Origin: Herbinix hemicellulosilytica
GTDB taxonomy: Bacteria; Bacillota; Clostridia; Lachnospirales; Lachnospiraceae
Reading direction: 5' to 3'
DNA length: 64,000 nucleotides
Assembly: GCF_002904165.1 (NCBI RefSeq)
Contig: NZ_CVTD020000015.1
Span: 186,001-250,000, forward strand
The translations under genes and the position numbers were made by a program. The notes beneath the pieces are model-generated. The model had not been told where the DNA came from. It saw nothing but the letters and a program-made list of their open reading frames with translations, and did no database searches. The stretch's first letter is position 1. The number at the start of each line of letters is the position of its first letter. Shown piece by piece: positions 56,540 through 64,000 of this stretch.

Positions 56540-59008
56540 TTATGACACTATATAATTGTCAAGAATATCCTGCCACATAATAACATCATAACAGCTCTGA
56601 TAATATGCCACTTTTGCCGCTTTCAATTCAACTAAACTTTCTAGAACTTCAATCCTGCTGGCTCTCTTATATTTAAACTTTGAAGTTAAAGTATCGTATC
56701 TTTTTTCTTTTATTTGCAGTTCCTTTAAAGCAGCCTCTCTTGATTTATATGCCTGCTCATAAGAATGAATCGCATTATTTACATAAGTATAAATATTTTC
56801 AACCAGCTCATCTTTCTGTAATTTGTAGTAATCTACTTTCATTTCCACCTGACGATAAGCTGTACCGCTACTAATATAACCAGTATTGTAATATTCTTTA
56901 TAACTTTTATCCATAACATATATTTTGTCACATTTCTTAATTGTACTTAATCTATGGGCAATAATTATGGTGGTCATATTTCTGCTGTACTCATCAAGAG
57001 TTTCCTGAATTGCCCTCTCAGATATAGAATCCAGATTGCTGGTTGCTTCATCCAATATAAGAATATCCGGTTTTTTTAATATGGCCCTGGCTATTGCAAG
57101 CCGTTGTCTTTGTCCGCCGGATAAATTGGAACCGTTTTCTTCTAATCTGGTCTCGTATCTTAAAGGTAATTCATTAATAAAATCATGAGCCTGAGCCTTT
57201 TTAGCAGCATCAATAACTTCCTCAGTCGTGACATCATCCAACCCCAATACAAGGTTTTCCATTATGCTTCCGCTGAACAAAAATATTTCCTGCGGAATAT
57301 ATGCTATTTTATCTCTTAAACATTCTAGATTTATATCTTTAATATTATTGTTGTTTATTAATATTTCACCTGATTCCGGAGAATATAGATTAAGCAACAA
57401 TTTAACCAGCGTAGTCTTTCCTGAGCCGCTTTCACCTACAAGTGCAATTTTTTCCCCTTGCTTAATATGCAGATTTATATTTTCTAGTACAGGTCTTCTT
57501 GTTCCATATCTGAATGTAATATTTTTAAATATTATGTCTCCATGCAGAGAAGTTGGTTTTAGTTTCTTTTCTTCATCTATTCCTTTTTCTATTTCTAAAT
57601 CTAAAATTTCACCTAATCTGTCGGCAGCTACAATTGCTGTTTGTATTTGTGGTTGAAGATTAATAAGATTTTTAACGGGATCAAGAAAATAAGCCAGCAA
57701 TGAATTAAAGGTAATCAATTGTCCAATAGTCAAATTACCTTTTATAACATTGTAGGCTCCAACCCAAACAATAATTATTCCTCCTGTAAGTTCAACAAAC
57801 TCCACCAAAGACCCCTGAAGATTGCTGACCCAACTTAATTTGAATACACTTTTCAACAAACGAATGAATTTAGTTTCTGTTTCTAAATCTACTTTGCGTT
57901 CGGCATTGTAAGCTTTTACAGTTTGAATTCCGTTTAAAGATTCAACCATATATGATGTAAGCTGTGCATTATTCTCCATCTGAACCTGATTTAGTTTTTT
58001 ATACCATTCATTAAAACAGAATACTATAGCAAAATAGAAGATTACTACTATGACTGTAACGGCAAACATCTTACCGTTTTGCATATAAAGAATTATACCG
58101 CCTGCTACAGCCATAATGGTATCAATCATTATGGTTAGAGTAGCTCCAGAAATTGCATCCCTGACTTTTGATGCGTCTTGAAACCTCGAAATAATTTCAC
58201 CAACTTTTCTTGTCCCAAAAAAATTCATAGGTAACTTTAGGACATGACTGTAATATCCAAGCAATAACGCTATATCCAACTTTTGACTTAAATACAAAAG
58301 CAAATGGGAACGGATTGCTGCAAGTAATACCTTAAAAAGATTTAACAGTATAATTCCTATAGACAAAATATGTAATGTTTTTTGTAATCCCCCTGGGAGA
58401 ATATCGTCTAGCAAAACTTTAAAATAAAATGAACCCAAAATTCCTAATAAAGTTAAAATAAGTGATGCAACAAATATGTTAAGCAGCAATCGCTTTTGAG
58501 GTTTTAGTAAATAAAAAAATCTTTGAAATAAGCCCTTTGTATCATCCCCTTTTTGAAAAGAGGTATTGGGAACCATAAGGATAAGTACACCACTCCACTG
58601 ATATTTTGGTGGTTTTCCTTCTTCTGACTTCTCACCAAAGAATTCTTCGGGCGTCAGTTTTACAATACCTTTTGCAGGATCTGCTATAATCACTTGCTTT
58701 TTTGATATTTTATGTATTACAACATAATGAAGAAGCACTCCGTCAACTATGACATGCGCTATACATGGCAGAGGAAATTCAGAAAAGAATGCATTCTTAT
58801 CCCCTCTTACTCCCTTTGCAGTAAATCCAAGTTGTTCGGCTGCTTTTATGACACCATACGCGTTAGTCCCCTGCTTGTCCGTTCCTGCTATCTCTCTTAT
58901 TTTTGTAATAGAGGTGCTGTATCCATATTGCTTAGAAATTGTGGCCAGACAAGCCGCACCACAATCCGTGATATCATGTTGTTTTACGCAATAGTACCTT
59001 TTAAACAT
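56540..59008 (-). CDS. C39-peptidase ABC exporter fused to a TolC-like C-terminal fragment
   Basis: 822 aa. N-terminal C39 peptidase (QHDITDCGAACLATISKQYG, catalytic Cys16; His in LLHYVVIHK; Asp in IADPAKG) removes double-glycine leaders. Then six transmembrane helices and an ATPase: ALVGESGSGKTTLVKLLL, LSGGQRQRLAIARAIL, ILILDEATSNLD. After KIYVMD (about residue 700) the usual 20-30 residue end is missing. It is replaced by 122 residues of coiled-coil character (SYEQAYKSREAALKELQIKE, RYDTLTSKFKYKRASRIEVL) that resemble the end of TolC-family proteins. The frame is open throughout, so this looks like a deletion fusion. RBS GGTGAAG precedes the ATG. Exports and matures the island's peptides. 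Confidence 0.85.
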   Translation of the reverse strand: MFKRYYCVKQHDITDCGAACLATISKQYGYSTSITKIREIAGTDKQGTNAYGVIKAAEQLGFTAKGVRGDKNAFFSEFPLPCIAHVIVDGVLLHYVVIHKISKKQVIIADPAKGIVKLTPEEFFGEKSEEGKPPKYQWSGVLILMVPNTSFQKGDDTKGLFQRFFYLLKPQKRLLLNIFVASLILTLLGILGSFYFKVLLDDILPGGLQKTLHILSIGIILLNLFKVLLAAIRSHLLLYLSQKLDIALLLGYYSHVLKLPMNFFGTRKVGEIISRFQDASKVRDAISGATLTIMIDTIMAVAGGIILYMQNGKMFAVTVIVVIFYFAIVFCFNEWYKKLNQVQMENNAQLTSYMVESLNGIQTVKAYNAERKVDLETETKFIRLLKSVFKLSWVSNLQGSLVEFVELTGGIIIVWVGAYNVIKGNLTIGQLITFNSLLAYFLDPVKNLINLQPQIQTAIVAADRLGEILDLEIEKGIDEEKKLKPTSLHGDIIFKNITFRYGTRRPVLENINLHIKQGEKIALVGESGSGKTTLVKLLLNLYSPESGEILINNNNIKDINLECLRDKIAYIPQEIFLFSGSIMENLVLGLDDVTTEEVIDAAKKAQAHDFINELPLRYETRLEENGSNLSGGQRQRLAIARAILKKPDILILDEATSNLDSISERAIQETLDEYSRNMTTIIIAHRLSTIKKCDKIYVMDKSYKEYYNTGYISSGTAYRQVEMKVDYYKLQKDELVENIYTYVNNAIHSYEQAYKSREAALKELQIKEKRYDTLTSKFKYKRASRIEVLESLVELKAAKVAYYQSCYDVIMWQDILDNYIVS

Positions 59009-59060
59009 TTACTTCACCGTATATTTAATTATATGATTTATGAGAATTCCTAATACTATA

Positions 59061-59256
59061 CTTTATAAATCTTCTGAGATTAACTTATTGACAATAAACT
59101 TTAGCTGTGTATCATATTTAAGCATTTCATTCATTGCTTTTTGTCTGTTATCTATAATATTACCTTTTTTAAAATCATAAATATCTTGGGTAACATAATA
59201 ATAGGGTGCTGTTCCATATTTTGTATTAGATGTATCGTCTTTATTTATTGCGTTCT
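59061..59256 (-). pseudogene. duplicated 3' end of the S41 protease gene
   Basis: About 195 bp closely matching 54216-54413. It encodes INKDDTSNTKYGTAPYYYVT and ends NEMLKYDTQLKFIVNKLISE plus DL and a stop, against INKDGMSNSKYGTAPDYYVT and the same end in the S41 gene. Only the last 60 or so codons are present. The two copies flank the exporter-peptide-S41 segment as direct repeats. Confidence 0.85.
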
Positions 59257-59471
59257 TCCAATTTAAAAAACGGAATTCTTACAATCAGCAAATATGCAAA
59301 TATAATGTTATATACTGAATAAAAAACATAAAAATAAAAATTAATCTTACTGCCTAAATCAAAAATCGTTATTAGACCTAAAAGTACGGTTGTCATAAAT
59401 AAACTAAACCACGCCATACATAATAATGGTTTTGTAATAAATTTTACTTTGTTACTGCTGCTATCATTCAT
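59241..59471 (-). CDS. small two-helix membrane protein
   Basis: 76 aa, not recognised. Two transmembrane helices (PLLCMAWFSLFMTTVLLGLI and FYVFYSVYNIIFAYLLIV), ending FFKLEERNK at the edge of the duplicated S41 tail, which it overlaps by 16 bp. It may be truncated by the same rearrangement. Small membrane proteins in such islands are often immunity factors; that is only inference. Ribosome site weak. Confidence 0.45.
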   Translation of the reverse strand: MNDSSSNKVKFITKPLLCMAWFSLFMTTVLLGLITIFDLGSKINFYFYVFYSVYNIIFAYLLIVRIPFFKLEERNK

Positions 59472-59637
59472 TTAGCTCGCCCCACTTATACCCTTACAGT
59501 AATCTATCGGAAATGATGTTAAGATTTATCCTAAAACATTAAAAAATTATCCTATCAATTGAAGTCATTCTTGCACTTATATGACAGGTGCCTGAGTTAA
59601 GATGATAATTTCTATTCAATAAAAAAATTTAAAATTA

Positions 59638-60588
59638 TCAAAAGATAACCCATATAGAAAATAAAATACTGATACAGCAAATAATTACTCTTTCTATCAA
59701 AGTTAATTTGCGATTAATTATTATTGGTATCAATGTATATATGCATCTAAAACCATCAAATCCGATAATAGGTAATAAATTAAAAAAAGAAACTCCCCAT
59801 GAAAATACTGCAGTAATTACAAGAAACACATTAAAGTTATATGTAAAATTCATATTTTTCTTAAATATATAATTACTATAGGGATTAGATATATCTTCTA
59901 TAACCGAGGTTTTTCCTGTAATTAATTCACCTATAGATTCTATTACAATTTTAATAAGATCCCGGATCGTATAGCGTACAGCTAAAAACTTTTCTTTAAA
60001 AGTTTGCTCATAAAAATATACATCTTTTATTGTAGGCGTATAATCCGAATTATCAGCATAATACTCAACATATAATCTGTCATTATTATTTTTTGAAAAT
60101 GTAAGTATATTTACTTTATCAGAATTAAGCAGTATTTCAATATCAGATATACGGAAAACTCTATTGCCGTTTATACTGCGGAGTCTGTAATCTTTTTCTA
60201 TTCCTTGCTCTAATAATTGCTGGTTATAAATCTTTTCAACTCGTAGTCCAAGAATATTTCCTGATGCAAAAATAAGTATTATTGCTAAAACCAAGCTGAA
60301 AAAAGGCCCTGCCAAATAACAAAGCATCTTTTTAAAATTAAAAATTCTTATGGATTGACCCATGATTTCATAATTTGCATCTAATTCCGGGGATGCAACA
60401 TATCCGCCGATAGGTATCAGCCGTAAGCTATATTTTGTATCTTTATGTTTAAATAAAATTAGTTTTGGCCCAATTCCTATAGATATTTCTTCTACATTAA
60501 AACCACATAATTTTAGCATAAGAAAATGTCCCAATTCATGTATACTTATTACAACAATTGCTCCAAGAATAAACAGTATAATATCCAT
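59638..60588 (-). CDS. M50-family (site-2) intramembrane metalloprotease
   Basis: 316 aa. Zinc motif HELGH in VVISIHELGHFLMLKLCGF (residues 14-32) and the second ligand motif NLLPIIGFDGFR (about 273-284, NxxPxxxxDG type). Several transmembrane helices and a central extracytoplasmic region replacing a classic PDZ domain. In peptide islands such proteases may help leader removal or immunity signalling. RBS AAAGGG is somewhat distant from the ATG. Confidence 0.88.
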   Translation of the reverse strand: MDIILFILGAIVVISIHELGHFLMLKLCGFNVEEISIGIGPKLILFKHKDTKYSLRLIPIGGYVASPELDANYEIMGQSIRIFNFKKMLCYLAGPFFSLVLAIILIFASGNILGLRVEKIYNQQLLEQGIEKDYRLRSINGNRVFRISDIEILLNSDKVNILTFSKNNNDRLYVEYYADNSDYTPTIKDVYFYEQTFKEKFLAVRYTIRDLIKIVIESIGELITGKTSVIEDISNPYSNYIFKKNMNFTYNFNVFLVITAVFSWGVSFFNLLPIIGFDGFRCIYTLIPIIINRKLTLIERVIICCISILFSIWVIF

Positions 60589-60650
60589 AAAAATTATAAC
60601 CCTTTCTTGAAGAAGTTAAATTCATAAATCCTTATACATAAATATGCTTT

Positions 60651-61247
60651 CTAATCATCAGTAAAAAATGATAATATTATAATAATTAAAGTCTCCAATT
60701 TATGAAATTTAAATTCATCAAATAACTTATCAACATACTTTTTCATAAAATAATCTGTTATCGAAGTATCCTTATTATCCGTATTTTCTATCTTTGACAT
60801 AACATATTTTATTATATTATTGCTTTCAAAATTAAACTCTATCTTAAAATCATTTGAAATTTTATATTTCTTTCGACACATCTTACATTTTTTTAATTCA
60901 ATTATATATCCCTGTTCTACTAATGAATTTAAAATGGCTTCCATATATCTTTTATATTGCCTTGAACTGTAAATAATATGCTTTTCAACTATAGCAGTTA
61001 AACTTTGCTTTTTTGATTTAGTTAATATTAATAATAATTCTTTAAGAAAATCATCTTGCAATTTATTGTTATCATAACCAGAGATAGATATTAGACAATT
61101 TTTTTTTAAATCAATAGCGCCATATTGAAAAAGCTCCCAGATTCCTATAGCCAGCAGACCCAATTTGCATTTTTTTCTATAAATAATTTTTGGTTTATCC
61201 TTTAATATATATAATAAATACTGTTGTGATAAATTTAAATTTCTCAT
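60651..61247 (-). CDS. GPP34 (Vps74)-like protein
   Basis: 198 aa from the ATG at 61247 (MRNLNLSQQYLLYILKD), spaced correctly from GGAG. The pattern LNLSQQYLLYILKD, LGLLAIGIWELFQYGAID, and ILNSLVEQGYIIE follows the all-helical GPP34 family, whose eukaryotic members bind phosphoinositides and glycosyltransferases; bacterial members are poorly understood. Cys pair CKMCRKKY near 125. Family placement from pattern only. It lies between the bacteriocin-like gene and the M50 protease. Confidence 0.5.
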   Translation of the reverse strand: MRNLNLSQQYLLYILKDKPKIIYRKKCKLGLLAIGIWELFQYGAIDLKKNCLISISGYDNNKLQDDFLKELLLILTKSKKQSLTAIVEKHIIYSSRQYKRYMEAILNSLVEQGYIIELKKCKMCRKKYKISNDFKIEFNFESNNIIKYVMSKIENTDNKDTSITDYFMKKYVDKLFDEFKFHKLETLIIIILSFFTDD

Positions 61248-61297
61248 ACATATCTCCATAATCTATTATATTTTATTAATATTTATTCATTATACTT

Positions 61298-61341
61298 AAA
61301 AATACAGGCATATTTATTATTATAAATATGCCTGTATTTTT
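61298..61341. terminator. strong bidirectional terminator
   Basis: AAAAATACAGGCATATTTA / TAAATATGCCTGTATTTTT, a perfect 19-bp stem with a 6-nt loop and flanking A/T runs, 10 bp after the bacteriocin-like reading frame. Confidence 0.85.
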
Positions 61342-61350
61342 AACGTAAAA

Positions 61351-61517
61351 TTAATCAAAGAAATAATCCAAAGCTTTCTTGGCTACCCAAATACCTGCTC
61401 CTTTCACTAATCCTTGTGCAAAATATTTGGCACCAACTTTTACAGCACCCCATAATAAGGCAGCTCCACCGTCTATTCGTAACATTCGTTTTCAGTTAAA
61501 TATACAAAGTTCTCCAT
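61351..61517 (-). pseudogene. class II bacteriocin-like precursor, one-base frameshift in the leader
   Basis: From the ATG at 61517 (after ACGAGGT) the frame reads MENFVYLTENE and then runs into a stop. One base out of phase, from the ATG at 61485, it reads MLRIDGGAALLWGAVKVGAK followed by YFAQGLVKGAGIWVAKKALD and YFFD, then a stop at 61351. With one extra A at about 61486 the two join as MENFVYLTENEMLRIDGG, a textbook double-glycine leader, before a 37-residue Gly/Ala/Lys-rich core. Direct translation from 61485 would give a 44-aa peptide. Confidence 0.7.
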
Positions 61518-61540
61518 ACTTATACCTCGTAATAATGTAT

Positions 61541-61633
61541 TTAATCAAATATTTTATCTAATACCTTTTGTGCAACATAAGATCCCCATGTATTTACTTT
61601 TATCAATATTATAATCCATAATTTTACATGCAT
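61541..61633 (-). pseudogene. second bacteriocin-like core, leader lost
   Basis: The frame reads MHVKLWIIILIKVNTWGSYV then AQKVLDKIFD and stops. Its end parallels IWVAKKALDYFFD of the neighbour 25 bp downstream. No double-glycine leader or ribosome site can be seen. Together they look like tandem paralogous precursors, as in two-peptide bacteriocins, both decayed. Confidence 0.4.
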
Positions 61634-61750
61634 CAAGGGTAATTATTTTTTTTGTTATGGTTGAACAAACTGTTAATGCAAATATTTTAGCATACATATT
61701 ATTTTATTCCGTTACATAATATTTTATTATTTTACATATAGTGTATCTTG

Positions 61751-62908
61751 TTAGTTTTGCCTCTTTATTGTATAAATTTTCTTTAAAATTTCATTAATAT
61801 TCTTTTCTATATCTATTATCAGTACATCCTTCCCCTTAATTTTTGCATATTTGTAACTACCGTCTACAGGTATCCGCCATTGTTTAAATTCATATCTGAA
61901 ATAATCCGGCAGGTTTATAATATGGGATATTATCTCCTTTTCACTTAAATTTGTTGTTACTTTTGGAAGGACTTTATTTAGAATGTTAAGTATATCTAAT
62001 AAACCGATATTTTTCATCTTTTCAAAAATCTGCTCCAAAACTTTTCGCTGTCTGGCCGTTCTTGCAAAATCGGTGCCTGCATAACGAATTCTGCTGTATC
62101 CCAATGTCTGTTTGCCGTTAAGCAAATACTTTCCCGCAGCCGGAATCAAATCCTTATCTGTATCTTCATTTAAAAACATATTTATATTACGTATATTACT
62201 GTTCAAAAAAGGGAGCTCTTCTTCAGTTACCTCTACGGTTACTCCCCCTAAAATATCAATAATCTCTAAAAAGGCAATGAAATCAACCGCCACATAGCCG
62301 TCCAGCTTGATTTTGAAATTATTTTCTATTGTTTCTGTCAGAAGTTTGGCTCCTCCCAGGGCATAAGCAGCATTTAAACGGTTGCTCTTTTTACCCGGAA
62401 TATTCAGATATATGTCTCTTAACAATGAAGTAAGTACTATCTCTTTATTCTTTTTGCTGACGGACAGAACCATCATGGCATCTGAACGGCCGCGGTCATC
62501 CGGATCCCTTGAATCGCTGCCTATCAGCAGTACGTTAAATACATTCTTATCTTTCATAACCGGTATATCTGCTATTTTTTCGTATTCGGAAAGAAAATTT
62601 AAATCCTCATCTGTTGAATCAGATACGTTATCCACATTAATGTCATCGATACTTAATTCATCCTGAAAGGCTTCCGATACTTGATTCTCTATCATATGCA
62701 CGTTCTCATCAATATCAATATTGTCATTGTAATCTTCGGCATAGACATAATCGTCCTCTTGACTTCGGTCTATCACGTTCATCTTCCTGATGTAATTCCT
62801 GATAACCATATAACCGATGAAAAAAACAGTTACAAAAAACGCAAAACCGGTACCCAAAGAAACCAGAACTGCTTTTTTAACTTTCAGCTTCCTCAACGTC
62901 TTTTTCAT
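61751..62908 (-). CDS. LytR-CpsA-Psr (LCP) family phosphotransferase
   Basis: 385 aa. N-terminal transmembrane helix (AVLVSLGTGFAFFVTVFFIGYM), an acidic linker (about 45-115), then the LCP domain: VLLIGSDSRDPDDRGRSDAM (about 127-146), ILTSLLRDIYLNIPG-like catalytic Arg segment and DFARTARQRKVLEQI (about 285). LCP enzymes attach teichoic acids or polysaccharides to peptidoglycan. RBS GGTGG precedes the ATG at 62908. Confidence 0.93.
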   Translation of the reverse strand: MKKTLRKLKVKKAVLVSLGTGFAFFVTVFFIGYMVIRNYIRKMNVIDRSQEDDYVYAEDYNDNIDIDENVHMIENQVSEAFQDELSIDDINVDNVSDSTDEDLNFLSEYEKIADIPVMKDKNVFNVLLIGSDSRDPDDRGRSDAMMVLSVSKKNKEIVLTSLLRDIYLNIPGKKSNRLNAAYALGGAKLLTETIENNFKIKLDGYVAVDFIAFLEIIDILGGVTVEVTEEELPFLNSNIRNINMFLNEDTDKDLIPAAGKYLLNGKQTLGYSRIRYAGTDFARTARQRKVLEQIFEKMKNIGLLDILNILNKVLPKVTTNLSEKEIISHIINLPDYFRYEFKQWRIPVDGSYKYAKIKGKDVLIIDIEKNINEILKKIYTIKRQN

Positions 62909-63111
62909 ATAACCACCATTATGCTTTATATATTGCCTGTAAAATTGTCATTATATATCCGTTTGCAAATCATTTTAAATTTCATTCATTAATCTTTATT
63001 CACAAGTATTAAAAATATAAAATAAGCTTTTATGGCCTGATTTATCCTCTCCCATATTTAACATAATTATTCACAAAAATATTTACCGATAAAATTAATA
63101 AACTCTAAAAT
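62909..63111. other. AT-rich intergenic region between pnp and the LCP gene
   Basis: Holds no gene; presumably contains the LCP promoter, which I could not place with confidence. Confidence 0.4.
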
Positions 63112-63135
63112 AAAAAAAGCTGCCTAAATGGCAGC
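63112..63135 (-). terminator. Rho-independent terminator of pnp
   Basis: GCTGCC / GGCAGC stem (63119-63135) followed on the minus strand by a seven-T run. Confidence 0.85.
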
Positions 63136-63234
63136 ATAAATTAAATCGGAATATTTAAAGGATGAATTCATCCAAGTTACCAAGATAAACCCATCCTTTG
63201 CAGTATACTTATTTTATTGTAAAACTATTATATC

Positions 63235-64000
63235 TTACAGGTCTTTCATACTGAAGGACACTCTTCCCATCTTGTCAGGACCCAGGCAAACAACTTTTAC
63301 CCTGTCTCCTAAGGTAAGGATGTCTTCAACATGACGAACCCTCTGCTTTGACATCTTGGAAATATGAAGGAGGCCTTCCTTACCGGGCGCAAACTCTAAG
63401 AATGCACCGAATTCTTTTATGCTGATAACTTTACCTTCGTAAATCTTGCCTTCTTCAAAATCACTTACAATTGTCTGTATCATCTGTGCAGCCCTGTCGA
63501 TGCTGTCCTTATCCTGTCCGCAAATGGATACGGCACCGTCATCGGTTATATCAATCTTAACTCCGGTCTGTTCGATGATGGCATTGATGGTCTTGCCTCT
63601 CTGTCCGACAACATCACCGATCTTGGCAGGATCAATCTTAATCTGAATAATCTTCGGTGAATAAGGGCCGACTTCGGGTCTGGGTTTGGATATAACCGGA
63701 GCCATTACTTCATCTATAATATGAATTCTTGCTTCTCTTGCTCTATAAATGGCTTTTTCTACAATTTCCCTTGTAAGGCCGTGGATCTTGATATCCATCT
63801 GTATTGCCGTAATACCTTTATGGGTTCCGGCCACCTTAAAGTCCATATCACCGAAGAAATCCTCAAGCCCTTGTATGTCTGTAAGCAGTACATAATCGTC
63901 ATCGGTTTCACCGGTAACCAGTCCTACGGATATACCGGCAACCATGGCCTTAATGGGTACGCCGGCAGCCATAAGGGACAGGGTTGAAGCACATACACTG
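63235..64000 (-). CDS. pnp: polyribonucleotide nucleotidyltransferase, C-terminal part
   Basis: Phosphorolytic 3'-5' exoribonuclease; the 5' part lies beyond position 64000 and the frame is open to the edge (SVCASTLSLMAAGVPIKAMV). The end of the second RNase PH domain (SVGLVTGETDDDYVLLTDIQ, MDFKVAGTHKGITAIQMDIK), the KH domain (KIGDVVGQRGKTINAIIEQT) and the S1 domain (GKVISIKEFGAFLEFAPGKE) are all clear. The S1 ends with VSFSMKDL. Confidence 0.97.
   Translation of the reverse strand, partial: SVCASTLSLMAAGVPIKAMVAGISVGLVTGETDDDYVLLTDIQGLEDFFGDMDFKVAGTHKGITAIQMDIKIHGLTREIVEKAIYRAREARIHIIDEVMAPVISKPRPEVGPYSPKIIQIKIDPAKIGDVVGQRGKTINAIIEQTGVKIDITDDGAVSICGQDKDSIDRAAQMIQTIVSDFEEGKIYEGKVISIKEFGAFLEFAPGKEGLLHISKMSKQRVRHVEDILTLGDRVKVVCLGPDKMGRVSFSMKDL

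Noticed and set aside
59575-59600. CAGGTGCCTGAG sequence as a fourth GTGTCAGGTAC repeat
   Set aside because: Only a few bases match and the GTAAA core is absent.

Overview
The window reads as a low-GC Gram-positive chromosome, most likely a Clostridia member near Lachnospiraceae; this is inferred from gene order and families, as no rRNA is present. Supporting signs are T-box leaders on metG and thrS, CGAACATATGTTCG-type LexA boxes with a divergent lexA/yneA-like pair, an L27 with the Firmicutes N-terminal extension beside its Prp protease, and tepA-ylzJ-ftsK synteny. No tRNA, rRNA or CRISPR array was seen.

Layout. 1-5 kb: a partial pyridoxamine-oxidase-like gene behind a strong LexA box, a 190-nt nested inverted repeat, metG with its T-box, and the SOS control region. 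5-15 kb: rsfS, yqeK, nadD, yhbY, obgE, rpmA, prp, rplU, an RNase E/G gene and the paired radical-SAM genes, all on the minus strand. 16-21 kb: a three-gene ABC exporter with its own sensor kinase and LuxR-type regulator. 21.6-26.5 kb (plus): tyrS, a membrane protein, birA and bioY. 26.7-35.4 kb: a SWIM/SNF2 helicase, pyrBI, an Fe/Mn superoxide dismutase-like gene, fhs and gph. 35.7-39 kb: two ATP-grasp ligases around a DMT transporter. 39.6-48.3 kb: ftsK, a phospholipase D-like enzyme, ylzJ, tepA, two membrane proteins and a PARP/ART-like gene coupled to a small ORF. 48.5-53.3 kb: thrS with T-box, an AEC transporter and an M16 peptidase. 53.4-61.7 kb: an accessory peptide island. 61.7-64 kb: an LCP protein and the 3' part of pnp.

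The main accessory region is the 53.4-61.7 kb island between the M16 gene and the LCP/pnp end. It carries a C39-peptidase ABC exporter, double-glycine precursor peptides, an S41 protease, an M50 protease and a GPP34-like protein. It is partly decayed: single-base frameshifts, a duplicated S41 tail, and an exporter fused in frame to a TolC-like C-terminus. One precursor gene, at 55943-56224, remains intact.

A small interspersed repeat built around GTGTCAGGTAC occurs three times, each at the 3' end of a gene on its coding strand (RNase G, pyrI, thrS). In two cases it supplies the last codons (VSGTVNKL) and the stop, and in the RNase G gene it appears to replace the zinc-link region.
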